64,000 nucleotides of DNA from Bacillota bacterium (GCA_028719885.1 JAQYLT010000077.1:18334-82333), one strand, 5' to 3'. Numbered from the stretch's first letter, positions 11,322-19,862 are shown. Notes: generated from the letters alone by a model not told the origin. Program-made: numbers and translations.

Positions 11322-12482
11322 ATGATGAAACGTATACCGGCTCTGCTGCTGGCCGCAGTGCTGGCCATATCGCTGCTGCCCCGTCGGGCTTTTGCAGTGA
11401 ACCTGGAGCTGAACGCAAAAAGCGCGTTGCTGATGGATGTGGCCACCGGCACGGTGCTGTTTGAAAAAGACTGTCATGAGCGTCTGGCCCCGGCCAGCGT
11501 TACCAAGGTCATGACCATGCTGCTGATTATGGAGGCGGTGGACTCCGGGAAAATCCAGCTCACCGACCAGGTGACCGCATCGGAGGCCGCTGCCGCCAAG
11601 GGAGGCAGCCAAATCTACCTAAAGGTCGGGGAGACCATGCCGGTGTCCGACATGCTGAAATCCATTGCCGTTTCCTCCGCCAACGACTGCGCCTGCGCCA
11701 TGGCGGAGCTGCTGGCCGGCAGCGAATCCGCCTTCGTGGAGCAGATGAACAAGCGGGCGGAGGAATTGGGCATGGCGGATACCCATTTTGTCAACTGCAC
11801 CGGTCTGGACGACAGTCCCGAAGCCAAGGACCACCGGACCAGCGCCTATGACATTGCCCTCATGTCCCGGGAGCTGCTGAAAAACCATCCGGACATTAAA
11901 AAGTACACAACCATCTGGATGGACACGGTGCGAAACGGGGCTTTCGGGCTGTCCAACACCAACAAGCTCATCCGCTTTTATTCCGGCGCCACCGGCCTGA
12001 AAACCGGCTACACCACCGGCGCGGGCTACTGCCTTTCCGCCTCCGCCAAGCGGGAGGGCATGGAGCTGATTGCGGTGGTCATGGGCTGCGAAAGCTCCCA
12101 AAAGCGCAGCGCCGACTGCAAAACCCTGCTGGACTATGGCTATGCCAACTATTCCGTGGTGCGTCCGGGACTGAAAGAGGGCCGTACGGTGGCGGTGCAT
12201 CTGGGCAAGGAGGCCACGGTTCCCGTGGAGCTGGTGGACCGGCGGGAGATTTTGGTGGACAAAGCCAAGCGGACCAGTCTGTCGGCCAAGGTGGAGCTGG
12301 TGCAGATGGTACCCGCGCCGGTGAAAAAGGGACAGAATCTGGGCACCATCAAGGTATATGCCGACGAGAAAATGCTGATTCAGCTTCCCCTGGTGGCAGG
12401 GGCGGCGGTGGAGAAGCTGAGCTTTTGGGATGTGTATAAAATCGTCCTGCGCCGGGTTGCCCTGGCCCAGCCCGCCGCCTAA
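11322..12482 (+). CDS. dacF: D-alanyl-D-alanine carboxypeptidase, DacF/PBP5 family
   Basis: A 386-residue exported protein with a signal peptide ending near AFA (residues 23-25). The penicillin-binding motifs are all present: SVTK at 59-62, SAN at 119-121 and KTG at 227-229. The part after about residue 285 is the beta-rich PBP5 C-terminal domain, and the C terminus contains an amphipathic stretch expected to hold it on the membrane. It trims the terminal D-Ala of peptidoglycan stem peptides. ATG ATG offers starts at 11322 or 11325, with GGAGGGG upstream. The assignment to DacF rather than DacA rests on general similarity only. Confidence 0.92.
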   Translation: MMKRIPALLLAAVLAISLLPRRAFAVNLELNAKSALLMDVATGTVLFEKDCHERLAPASVTKVMTMLLIMEAVDSGKIQLTDQVTASEAAAAKGGSQIYLKVGETMPVSDMLKSIAVSSANDCACAMAELLAGSESAFVEQMNKRAEELGMADTHFVNCTGLDDSPEAKDHRTSAYDIALMSRELLKNHPDIKKYTTIWMDTVRNGAFGLSNTNKLIRFYSGATGLKTGYTTGAGYCLSASAKREGMELIAVVMGCESSQKRSADCKTLLDYGYANYSVVRPGLKEGRTVAVHLGKEATVPVELVDRREILVDKAKRTSLSAKVELVQMVPAPVKKGQNLGTIKVYADEKMLIQLPLVAGAAVEKLSFWDVYKIVLRRVALAQPAA

Positions 12483-12498
12483 TTTTTCCGTCCCCCAA

Positions 12499-12527
12499 TT
12501 GCCATCCAATCGAAAATGTGATATGAT
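12499..12527 (+). promoter_or_regulatory. Candidate tmk promoter, separated from tmk by a repeat
   Basis: TTGCCA (12499-12504), 17 bases, TATGAT (12522-12527), directly after the dacF stop. The next plus-strand gene is tmk at 13018, with the repeat 12546-12983 in between, so any transcript would carry the repeat as a roughly 480-base leader. Confidence 0.55.
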
Positions 12528-12545
12528 GTTATGCACAAATCAACA

Positions 12546-12983
12546 AATTGGAATTTTGTAGAGATATTTCGTAGGGAACGGATTTATCCGTTCCGAAAGG
12601 TTCGATGATTACCGCAGTTCGATGAATGGTACGGTGTTACGTCTTCTGAGCGCATGCCCCCCTTGTGTAAAGGGGGGTGGCGGAGCTTGCGGAGCCGGGG
12701 GGATTGGCGGTTGACCGTGAAGTTTTTTACCATCCGGTATACCTCAATCCCATGATTTTTTCGTAGAGTGCCTGGCTGTCCCCCGCCTCACTTATCCACC
12801 TGCACGGTGCGGCGAAAAAGCCCGGTGCGTCCCGCCAATCCCCCCTGCCCCCCCTTTACACAAGGGGGGCTTGGCTGGTGCGAGTCGTTTCATGGTACCA
12901 TTCAACGTACCACCCACAAATTTTTACTGGGCGGAATGCATGAATGCATTCCCTACGAAACATCCTGACAAATTCCAATTGTC
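12546..12983. repeat. Composite MITE-like repeat, locus 2 (dacF-tmk gap)
   Basis: About 438 bp with imperfect terminal inverted repeats of about 50 bp. Left: AAATTGGAATTTTGTAGAG, TTTCGTAGG and palindrome 12575-12594. Right: palindrome 12933-12952 (the GGAATGCAT arm type), CCCTACGAAACATC and CAAATTCCAATTG. Inside is a second inverted pair, CCCCTTGTGTAAAGGGG near 12666 and CCCCTTTACACAAGGGG near 12858, and within that a third pair around GGGGGATTGGCGG/CCGCCAATCCCCC. Nested palindromic organisation, no gene. Confidence 0.85.
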
Positions 12984-13017
12984 GTGCAAAGAAACCAACA
13001 GGAAAGAAGCGATTGGA

Positions 13018-13674
13018 ATGGGCAACGGAAAACTGATTGTAATTGAGGGGCTGGACGGCAGCGGCAAGGGCACCCAGGCGGCGGAGCTGGTGAAAAATCT
13101 CTCCGCCCAGGGCAGACAGGTGCGGAAAATCTCCTTTCCCAACTATGCATCCGATTCCTCCGCTCTGGTGAAAATGTATCTGGCCGGGCAGTTCGGCACC
13201 AACCCCGGGGATGTGAACGCCTATGCCGCCTCCACCTTTTTCGCCGTGGACCGGTTTGCCTCCTTTAAGCAGGACTGGGGCGAATTCTACGCCCGGGGCG
13301 GCACCCTGGTGGCCGACCGGTACACCACCTCCAACGCGGTGCACCAGTGCAGCAAGCTGCCGGAAAGCCAGTGGGATGCATTCCTGGGCTGGCTGTTCCA
13401 CTTCGAATACACCCTGCTGGGCATCCCCGCGCCGGACATGGTGATCTATCTGAATGTGGAGCCGGATGTGAGCCAAAAGCTGATGACCGGCCGCTATCAG
13501 GGGGACGAGAGCAAAAAGGACATCCACGAGGGGAACCTCGCCTATCTCAATCGCAGCCGTCAGGCGGCGGAGTATTGCAGCCGGAAGCTGGGCTGGAAAG
13601 AAATTGCCTGCTGCCAAAATGGGCAAATGCGCTCCATTTCGTCCATTCAGGCAGAAATCCTGAGCCTACTGTAG
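13018..13674 (+). CDS. tmk: Thymidylate kinase
   Basis: 218 residues. The P-loop GLDGSGKGT is at residues 11-19; the DR(Y/F) motif appears as VADRYTTSNAVHQ. It phosphorylates dTMP to dTDP, immediately downstream in pathway terms of thyA, which lies 0.6 kb further on. The region after the LID-like arginine (GRYQGDESKKDIHE) is typical of the family. The frame is open upstream to 12871 through repeat DNA; ATG 13018 begins at the conserved N terminus. The ribosome site is weak (GGAAAG at 13001). Confidence 0.92.
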   Translation: MGNGKLIVIEGLDGSGKGTQAAELVKNLSAQGRQVRKISFPNYASDSSALVKMYLAGQFGTNPGDVNAYAASTFFAVDRFASFKQDWGEFYARGGTLVADRYTTSNAVHQCSKLPESQWDAFLGWLFHFEYTLLGIPAPDMVIYLNVEPDVSQKLMTGRYQGDESKKDIHEGNLAYLNRSRQAAEYCSRKLGWKEIACCQNGQMRSISSIQAEILSLL

Positions 13675-13758
13675 AATTTTCTCCAAAGCAGTCATTCCGT
13701 CCAAATTATTGGACCTATTTTTGGGTAGAATGGCAGGAGGCGTGAAGCGTGTCAAGAC

Positions 13759-13787
13759 TTGTTTTTCATCTTTTTTCATGGTATGAT
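13759..13787 (+). promoter_or_regulatory. Promoter of the small unknown gene
   Basis: TTGTTT (13759-13764), 17 bases, TATGAT (13782-13787), 34 bases before ATG 13822. Confidence 0.55.
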
Positions 13788-13821
13788 TCACGTCGAGTTT
13801 TGCTTTAAGGAGAATTAAGAT

Positions 13822-14136
13822 ATGCAGTGCACCCAACATACCCCCATCCGGATGGAGGATCTGGCCCTGCGAGAGCAGGAGGTTTTCAGTAAAATCCCCG
13901 GAATTCAGGAGCTGCTCCATGCCCCTGCGGAAAAATGGAACGACGTGGAGCTCCACTATCCCGATGCCGCCTTTGCCCTGATGGTGGCGGGCCACCTGTC
14001 CATGGGCAACCAGGAGCAGAACGCCATTCACCAAAAAGCCTACCTCTCCATCCTGGAGGGAGAACCCATTCAAAAGGTTCGGTTCCGCTATGACTACGAT
14101 TTGGAGCAGTACCTGGAGCGTCATATGTGGGACTGA
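13822..14136 (+). CDS. Conserved-looking hypothetical protein, 104 residues
   Basis: Not recognised. It encodes an acidic, soluble protein without signal peptide or membrane segment. It is supported as a gene by an AAGGAG site at 13807-13812 at good spacing, its own promoter, a strong terminator 40 bases after the stop, and coding-like composition. It lies between tmk and thyA, but nothing in its sequence (PDAAFALMVAGHLSMGNQEQ is the most distinctive stretch) ties it to nucleotide metabolism. Confidence 0.7.
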   Translation: MQCTQHTPIRMEDLALREQEVFSKIPGIQELLHAPAEKWNDVELHYPDAAFALMVAGHLSMGNQEQNAIHQKAYLSILEGEPIQKVRFRYDYDLEQYLERHMWD

Positions 14137-14176
14137 CAAATTCCCCACCAGGCATCCGAATACAGAAAAACCTTCG

Positions 14177-14207
14177 CCCGAAGAGCTTGCCCTCTTCGGG
14201 TGTTTTT
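14177..14207 (+). terminator. Rho-independent terminator
   Basis: CCCGAAGAG (14177-14185), loop CTTGCC, CTCTTCGGG (14192-14200), then TGTTTTTC. Confidence 0.88.
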
Positions 14208-14245
14208 CATTCGGGCTGTTGATTTTTTCAAACACCAATTTCGCC

Positions 14246-14274
14246 TTGCCCCATTGGGGAACTTATGGTATAAT
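14246..14274 (+). promoter_or_regulatory. thyA-folA promoter
   Basis: TTGCCC (14246-14251), 17-base spacer, perfect TATAAT (14269-14274), 34 bases before the thyA ATG. Confidence 0.7.
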
Positions 14275-14307
14275 TCCGTCAGAAAGATCAGAAAGGACGG
14301 ATGCGTC

Positions 14308-15138
14308 ATGAGCAGAGCAGACGAGCTTTACCGGGCAACCTGCCTGGATATCCTGGAAAACGGCTTTTCCGATGAAAATCTGGAGGTGCGGCCCCATTGG
14401 GCAGACGGCACCCCGGCCCATACCATCAAAAAATTCGGCGTGGTGAATCGCTATAACCTGGCAGAGGAATTTCCCATTATGACCCTGCGGCGCACCTATT
14501 GGAAAAGCGCCATCGACGAAATGCTGTGGATTTGGCAGAAAAAGTCCAACCGCATCGCCGATCTGGGCAGCCATGTTTGGGATGAGTGGGCCGGTCCCGA
14601 CGGCACCATCGGCAAGGCCTACGGCTACCAGCTGGGCATCAAGCATCAATACAAGGAGGGGCTCTTCGACCAGGTGGACCGGGTGCTCTACGATCTCAAG
14701 CACAACCCCGCTTCCCGGCGCATTCTCACCAACATCTATAATTTTGAAGACCTCCACGAAATGAATCTCTACCCCTGCGCCTACTCCATGACGTTCAACG
14801 TCACCGGCGATACCCTGAATGCCATCCTCAACCAGCGCAGCCAGGATATGCTCACCGCAAACAACTGGAACGTGGTGCAGTACGCGGTACTGACGCACAT
14901 GATGGCCCAGGTCTCCGGCTTAAAGGTGGGCGAGCTGGTGCACGTGATTGCCGACTGCCATATTTATGACCGGCACATTCCCGCCGTGAAGGCCATGCTG
15001 GAAAAGGAGGGCTATCCCGCGCCCCAATTCCGGATGGACGAGAGCATCACGGATTTCTATGCCTTTACCAAGAACTCCTTTGCCCTGGAAAATTATCAAT
15101 ATCATCCCTTTGATTTTGAGATTCCCATGGCGATCTGA
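14308..15138 (+). CDS. thyA: Thymidylate synthase ThyA
   Basis: 276 residues. Catalytic Cys157 lies in LYPCAYSMTFNV, followed by NQRSQDML for the dUMP-binding Arg-Ser-x-Asp and IADCHIYDRH near the C terminus. It methylates dUMP to dTMP using methylenetetrahydrofolate and leaves dihydrofolate, which the next gene product recycles. The usual PCH around the nucleophile is PCA here, and TANNWNV replaces the common LGxPFN; this is a recognised Firmicutes variant rather than a sign of inactivity. The frame extends upstream to 14200 through the promoter; ATG 14308 after AAAGGACGG is the start. Confidence 0.94.
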   Translation: MSRADELYRATCLDILENGFSDENLEVRPHWADGTPAHTIKKFGVVNRYNLAEEFPIMTLRRTYWKSAIDEMLWIWQKKSNRIADLGSHVWDEWAGPDGTIGKAYGYQLGIKHQYKEGLFDQVDRVLYDLKHNPASRRILTNIYNFEDLHEMNLYPCAYSMTFNVTGDTLNAILNQRSQDMLTANNWNVVQYAVLTHMMAQVSGLKVGELVHVIADCHIYDRHIPAVKAMLEKEGYPAPQFRMDESITDFYAFTKNSFALENYQYHPFDFEIPMAI

Positions 15139-15147
15139 GGTGACGGT

Positions 15148-15630
15148 ATGGATTTGATTGTTGCGGTATATGACGACTGGGGCATCGGAAAGGATGGCAC
15201 CCAGCCCATCGCCCTGAGTGCCGACCGGAAATTCTTCCGGCAAGCCACCAAGGGAGCCATGGTGATCGTGGGACGCCGGACCCTGGAGGACTTCCCGGGG
15301 AAGCAGCCCCTGCCCGGCAGAGTGAACGTGGCGCTGACCAGAAGTGAAGCGGAAATCCCCGGGTTCGCCCTCTGCCACAGCCCGGAGGAGGCCGAAGCCC
15401 TGGCGAAGACTGCGGACCGTGCCTTTGTCATCGGCGGCGGCAGCGTCTACCGGCAGCTGATGCCCTACTGCAGCCGGGCCTACGTGACCAAGGTCCACTG
15501 CCAGCCGGAGTCCGACACCTTTTTCCCCAACCTGGACCAGGACCCGGCCTGGGTTCTGGAAGCCTGCCTCCAATCCGGGGTGGAAAACGGCATTCCCTAT
15601 GAAATGTGCCTCTACCGGAGAAAGGAATAG
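15148..15630 (+). CDS. folA: Dihydrofolate reductase
   Basis: 160 residues, standard length. Conserved features are VAVYDDWGIGKDG at the N terminus, the cofactor motif VIVGRRTLEDFPG, and FVIGGGSVYRQLMPYC. It reduces dihydrofolate to tetrahydrofolate with NADPH. It starts 9 bases after the thyA stop with GAGGTGA as ribosome site, so thyA and folA form a two-gene operon. A repeat locus follows. Confidence 0.95.
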   Translation: MDLIVAVYDDWGIGKDGTQPIALSADRKFFRQATKGAMVIVGRRTLEDFPGKQPLPGRVNVALTRSEAEIPGFALCHSPEEAEALAKTADRAFVIGGGSVYRQLMPYCSRAYVTKVHCQPESDTFFPNLDQDPAWVLEACLQSGVENGIPYEMCLYRRKE

Positions 15631-15645
15631 ATGGGCGGTTCGCAG

Positions 15646-15847
15646 GGTTCGTTGAATTGAATATGTTCCAACGCGTGCGTAGGGAACGCATTTATGCGTT
15701 CCACAACGTCAGTTCACATCCATGATTCGTCCAATGGTATTTCCCAAGGACTTTAAGGTTTTACCATTCAACGTACCGCTCCAATATCGTTACCGGGCGG
15801 AACGGATAAATCCGTTCCCTACGAAACATCTCGTCAAATTCCAATTT
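15646..15847. repeat. Composite repeat, locus 3 (folA-GH3 gap)
   Basis: Left end is the GTTGAATTGAATATGTT type followed by GTGCGTAGGG and the palindrome 15683-15702 (GGAACGCAT arms). Right end is palindrome 15799-15818 (GGAACGGAT arms), CCCTACGAAACATC and CAAATTCCAATTT. The interior shares TACCATTCAACGTACCGC with loci 2 and 5. Confidence 0.85.
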
Positions 15848-15891
15848 CTCTGTTTGCTGCGTCAAGCTGATAACCGCAAAAAGAGACTCCC

Positions 15892-15932
15892 AAAAAAATT
15901 GCAGCCAGTGCTTTGTTGTGGGCACTGGCTGC
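15892..15932 (-). terminator. Terminator of the GH3 gene
   Basis: Read on the minus strand: GCAGCCAGTGC (complement 15922-15932), 10-base loop, GCACTGGCTGC (complement 15901-15911), then AATTTTTTTG. It lies 30 bases past the GH3 stop. Confidence 0.85.
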
Positions 15933-15962
15933 ATTATTATGGTTTTTGTTCAGCGGATGCAA

Positions 15963-18557
15963 TTATTCCTGGGTGACGAACTGCTTCAAGGTCTTATCGG
16001 CCAGATAGGGGCCTGCCTCGGGGAAGCCGCCGCATTTCAGGTCAATTTCCAGGAGCTTGGCGGCGCAGCGCTGCAGGTAGCCCAGCTTCAGGCTGCCGTC
16101 CTGAACGGCGGTAATGATGTCCTCGATGTTGCCCTCGCTGCCGGGCATCTGCACATCATTGCCCGCGTAAATGCACAGGGGGCTGGAGGCGCAGGGATAC
16201 TTGGGGTTGGGCTTGGCCATGGCACCGGATACCTTCATATTGCTGGTGAACCAGTCGGTCATCACATAGCCCTGGAAGCCACATTCCTCCCGGGCGTAGC
16301 AGGTGATGGAGTCGTAGCAGTTGGCGCCATGGACACCGTTGATCAGGTTGTAGCTGGTCATGATGGTCATGGGCTGGGAGGCCTCAATGCAGACACCGAA
16401 GTTCCGCAGGTAGATTTCCCGGATGGCCCGCTCCTTGATGTGGGCATTGACGAACATCCGGTTGTCCTCCTGGTTGTTGGCGAAGTAGTGCTTGATGCTG
16501 GTGCCCACGCCGGGATGCTTCTGCACGCCCCGCACATCCGCCGCCGCGCAGAGGCCGGAGAGCAGGGGGTCCTCGGAGTAGTACTCAAAGTTCCGGCCGC
16601 ACAGGGGATTGCGGTGGATGTTCATGCCCGGGGCCAGCCAAATCCGCACGCCGAAGGTCTCCATCTCCGCGCCCACCACGTCGCCGCATTTTTCAATCAG
16701 CTCCAGGTCCCAGGAGCTTGCCAGCAGCCAGGCGATGGGAATGGCGGTGCAGTACTGGTAGTAGTCCACATCCCCCTCCTGCTTGGGCGCGAAGTTCTCG
16801 GCCATGCCGCCCATGGCGGAGCCGCCGGGGAGCAGCTTGCCGTCCTTATCGGTGCGGAAGTGGGGAATCAGGCGCAGACCGGCAGGGCCGTCGGCGTTGA
16901 CCATGTCCCGCACGCCCCGGTGGGCCAGGGCCAGGCTGGTTTCGCCTGCCGCGCCGGGAACCGCCTTGGAGGCGGCGCCGATGACATTTTCATTGTCCCG
17001 TGCCGAGCCCACGCACCACTCGGCCATTTCCTCCACGGTGAGCTGGGAAACCAGCTGCTCCATGGTGTATTTTCCGTCCCGGACCTCTTCCAGGGTGATC
17101 ATGTGGTCGGTTCCGGCGGGGGCAAAGGGCTCCGGCTCACCGGCATATTCCACGGTGACGGTGGGAATCTTACTGGCGCTGAGGGCGAACACGGGAGCGG
17201 CTGCCTTCTCCGCTTCTTCGTTTTCAGACTTCCAGCAGGCCACACCGGCGCAGGAGATTTCGTCGAATTCCTCGTCCAGGGGGCAGATGTTCTTCACTTT
17301 CTTGGTTTCCACGGTGGCATCCAGCTGCAGCACGGCGGCAACGTGGGTCGCGCGGCTGTTCACGCCCACCCGAATGACATATTCACCGGCTTCCAGCACA
17401 TAGGCGGCCTTGGCGGGGTCGTAGCTTTCCAGGTTGGTCAGGTCGAAGGACACCTTCAGCTCCTGGCTCTCGCCGGGCTGGAGCAGTCTGGTCTTGCCGA
17501 AGCCGCAGAGCACCTGCATGGGCTTTTCCAGTCCGTCTCTGGGGGCGGAGCCGTAAACCTGGACCACTTCCCGTCCGGCGAATTTGCCGGTATTGGTCAC
17601 CCGGACGGTGACGGAAACGGTCTTCTCGTCAGCGGAGGAAGCCAGCGTCTCCATATTAAAGCTGGTGTAGTTCAGGCCGTAGCCGAAAGGATACACCGGG
17701 GTCACATTAAAGGTATCGAAATACCGGTAGCCCACGAAGATGCCGTCGGTGTAGTATTCGTCGTTCCAGTTGCCGTTGTTGTGGCTGAAGGTGGCGGAGG
17801 AGGGATAGTCCATATAATTGGCGGCCCAGGTGTCGGTGAGCCGGCCGCTGGGGATGCTCTTGCCCAGCAGCACATCCGCGACGATGTGGCCGCCCATGTT
17901 GCCGCTCTGGGAGATAAGCAGAGTGGCGCTGATGCCGGGGATGGATTTCAGGGTGGCCGCGTTGATCACGCCGCCCAAGTTCAGCAGAAGAATCACCTTT
18001 TTGTAGTTCTGGCCCAGCTGGGTGAGCAGCTGAATCTCTGCCTGAGTCAGCTCATAGTCGCCCTCTTCGGCGCAGCGGTCGCTGCCCTCGCCGGAGTTCC
18101 GGCCCAGCACATAGATGGCCACATCGCCCTCGGCCTTCTGGAAAGGGGCCAGTGCCTTGGGGATGAAATGCTCGTTGAACAGCACAAAGAAATCGGGAAT
18201 GCCCATGGCCTCAGCCCGCTGATGGATGTCGGCCATATAAGCGTTCCATTCCTCCTGGATGACCCGGTCCTGCTCGGCCAGCCACGCCTTTGTGGTCACG
18301 GTGAAGCCGGCCTCCTCCAGGCCCTGCTCCACGGAGACACTGTAGCGGCTGTTGACCTCGCCGCTGCCGGTGCCGCCCTTTACAGTGGCCCGGGCGCCGT
18401 TGCCGTAGAGCGCGACCTTCTGGGGGCCGGACAGGGGCAGGGTGCCGTCGTTTTCCAGCAGCACCATGCACTCACCGGCGATCCGGCGGATGTAGTCGCT
18501 GTGGGCCTGCTCACTGGCGGTCACTTCGGGGGAACGGTTTGCGTGATAGTGAATCAT
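15963..18557 (-). CDS. Glycoside hydrolase family 3 (beta-glucosidase type) with inverted domain order
   Basis: 864 residues, no signal peptide, so probably cytoplasmic. The GH3 alpha/beta sandwich domain comes first (ECMVLLENDGTLPL, VLGRNSGEGSD, then PSGRLTDTWA and PVYPFGYGLNYTSF), followed by a fibronectin-III-like domain at about residues 320-400, and only then the catalytic barrel (VNADGPAGLR, RNFEYYSEDP, KHYFANNQE). The nucleophile is Asp768 in GYVMTDW. Known examples of this order are beta-glucosidases of Ruminococcus and Butyrivibrio. It likely releases beta-linked glucose or xylose from imported oligosaccharides; the precise substrate is not visible. AAAGGAG precedes the ATG. Confidence 0.93.
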   Translation of the reverse strand: MIHYHANRSPEVTASEQAHSDYIRRIAGECMVLLENDGTLPLSGPQKVALYGNGARATVKGGTGSGEVNSRYSVSVEQGLEEAGFTVTTKAWLAEQDRVIQEEWNAYMADIHQRAEAMGIPDFFVLFNEHFIPKALAPFQKAEGDVAIYVLGRNSGEGSDRCAEEGDYELTQAEIQLLTQLGQNYKKVILLLNLGGVINAATLKSIPGISATLLISQSGNMGGHIVADVLLGKSIPSGRLTDTWAANYMDYPSSATFSHNNGNWNDEYYTDGIFVGYRYFDTFNVTPVYPFGYGLNYTSFNMETLASSADEKTVSVTVRVTNTGKFAGREVVQVYGSAPRDGLEKPMQVLCGFGKTRLLQPGESQELKVSFDLTNLESYDPAKAAYVLEAGEYVIRVGVNSRATHVAAVLQLDATVETKKVKNICPLDEEFDEISCAGVACWKSENEEAEKAAAPVFALSASKIPTVTVEYAGEPEPFAPAGTDHMITLEEVRDGKYTMEQLVSQLTVEEMAEWCVGSARDNENVIGAASKAVPGAAGETSLALAHRGVRDMVNADGPAGLRLIPHFRTDKDGKLLPGGSAMGGMAENFAPKQEGDVDYYQYCTAIPIAWLLASSWDLELIEKCGDVVGAEMETFGVRIWLAPGMNIHRNPLCGRNFEYYSEDPLLSGLCAAADVRGVQKHPGVGTSIKHYFANNQEDNRMFVNAHIKERAIREIYLRNFGVCIEASQPMTIMTSYNLINGVHGANCYDSITCYAREECGFQGYVMTDWFTSNMKVSGAMAKPNPKYPCASSPLCIYAGNDVQMPGSEGNIEDIITAVQDGSLKLGYLQRCAAKLLEIDLKCGGFPEAGPYLADKTLKQFVTQE

Positions 18558-18625
18558 TTCTTGTGGACTCCTTTCAAATGGTAGAGGGTTTTCCTTTCAG
18601 CCCGATTGGCAGAATTTCTCTGCTT

Positions 18626-18654
18626 ATTATACAAAAAACAAAAAAGAAAATCAA
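18626..18654 (-). promoter_or_regulatory. GH3 promoter
   Basis: Minus strand TTGATT (18649-18654), 17 bases of T-rich spacer, TATAAT (18626-18631), 68 bases before the start. Confidence 0.75.
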
Positions 18655-18788
18655 CTGATTTCAGCTAAAATACTTAAAAATCGGCATTCCAACGAAATGG
18701 CGCAATCAGGCGGGAGGATAAACGATTAAGCCCTGCAGAACGCCCCATCGCCCAGCAAAACCCACCTGCGGCCATATCCAAAAAGAAA

Positions 18789-18822
18789 GCCCTGCGTACC
18801 CGGTTCTCCAGGTTCGCAGGGC
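18789..18822 (-). terminator. Hairpin with minus-strand T-run
   Basis: GCCCTGCG (18789-18796) and ACC pair with GGT and CGCAGGGC (18815-18822). Read on the minus strand it is followed by TTTCTTTTTGG, like a terminator, although no minus-strand gene ends here; it may block read-through into the GH3 promoter. Confidence 0.45.
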
Positions 18823-18839
18823 GTTGCTTATGGATTAAG

Positions 18840-18868
18840 TTGCATTTTTAGGGAAAGTATGGTATCTT
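18840..18868 (+). promoter_or_regulatory. Promoter of the zinc-finger membrane protein gene
   Basis: TTGCAT (18840-18845), 17 bases, TATCTT (18863-18868). It overlaps the upstream ATG at 18859, which supports the later start at 18901. Confidence 0.55.
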
Positions 18869-18900
18869 ATTCGGGAAGAAAAGAGAAAGAGGTGCTGCGA

Positions 18901-19848
18901 ATGATTGGCTCCGCGCTGAAAAAACTTGCAAAACAACAGGGACTAACGGTGGACAAAGGCATTGCCTACGGCAGCCTGGGTGGCTACGCCGCCACGCTGT
19001 GTGAGGGCTCCGGCTGGAAGCGGATCGTATTTTCCACCCAATTTGCCGATCCCGCCGGCCGCACCGGCATTACGGATGCGGTATCCGCCCGGGACATGAA
19101 AAAGGAATTCCGGGTTTCAGAGCTCACGGTGGGTTCTAAAATGATCGTGGTGACGTTCCTGGACAATCCAGGAACCATGAAACGGATCCAGGCGTTTCTG
19201 GACTGGTTCTTGCCCATGCTGGATTCTTATGGGGCATCGGGGGTGGATATCTGCCCGGAGTGCGGCGGTGAGATTTCCGGCGGCAGCTGGGCCATGGTCA
19301 ACGGCATTGCCCACCACTACCACTCCGGCTGCGCCGCCCATGTGCGTCAGAGCCTGGAGGCGGAGCAGGAGCGCCGCAGCCAGGAGGACAGCGGAAGCTA
19401 CGCCGCGGGCCTGCTGGGCTCCCTGCTGGGCGCCGTCCTGGGTGCGGTGGTATGGGCCGTTGTGCTGAGCTTTGGCTACATTGCCTCTCTGGTTGGCCTG
19501 CTCATCGGTTTCCTGGCGGAAAAGGGCTACAATCTGTTTAAAGGCAAGCAGGGCAAAGGGAAAATTGCTATTTTGATTCTGGCGGTGGTTTTCGGCGTGG
19601 TGCTGGGAACCTTCCTGGCAGAGAGCTACGGCCTGTTTGATCTGATCAACTCCGGCATGGTTCCGGGATTGGAGATTTCGGACATTCCCAAAACCATCCT
19701 CTATCTGCTGGCGAACGACGGAGAGTACCTGGGCATCGTCCTGAAAAACGTGGGCATGGGCCTGCTGTTTGCCGCCCTGGGTGTCTTCGCTCTGCTGCGG
19801 CAGGCGGGCAAGGACGTGGCCGGGAGCCGGTACGTGGAGCTGAAGTAA
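18901..19848 (+). CDS. Membrane protein with N-terminal domain and CxxC/HxxC zinc-finger-like motif
   Basis: Not recognised as a named family. The 315-residue product starts at ATG 18901 behind GAGGTG; the ATG at 18859 lies inside the -10. Residues 1-125 look soluble and mixed alpha/beta. At about 127-150 there is CPECGG followed by HYHSGC, a small zinc-binding knuckle. Then come a short charged helix (LEAEQERRSQED) and four hydrophobic segments: two glycine-rich ones around residues 170-215, one at about 230-250 and one near 285-305. The layout suggests a membrane-anchored protein with a cytoplasmic sensor or adaptor domain. It is monocistronic with its own promoter and terminator. Confidence 0.78.
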   Translation: MIGSALKKLAKQQGLTVDKGIAYGSLGGYAATLCEGSGWKRIVFSTQFADPAGRTGITDAVSARDMKKEFRVSELTVGSKMIVVTFLDNPGTMKRIQAFLDWFLPMLDSYGASGVDICPECGGEISGGSWAMVNGIAHHYHSGCAAHVRQSLEAEQERRSQEDSGSYAAGLLGSLLGAVLGAVVWAVVLSFGYIASLVGLLIGFLAEKGYNLFKGKQGKGKIAILILAVVFGVVLGTFLAESYGLFDLINSGMVPGLEISDIPKTILYLLANDGEYLGIVLKNVGMGLLFAALGVFALLRQAGKDVAGSRYVELK

Positions 19849-19862
19849 ATATTTGCCGCAAA

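Noticed and set aside
12871..13017. Extended N terminus of thymidylate kinase
   Set aside because: The added 49 residues are translated repeat DNA and precede the conserved start.
12856..13626. Minus-strand open frame across repeat locus 2 and tmk
   Set aside because: It is antisense to a certain tmk and begins in repeat DNA.
15918..18584. Very long open frame on the plus strand opposite the GH3 gene
   Set aside because: It mirrors the codon bias of the opposite gene, has no family motifs, is rich in Gly, His and Ala, and GH3 is certain. Same reasoning for frames at 22450-27123, 27145-29412 and 32719-34329.
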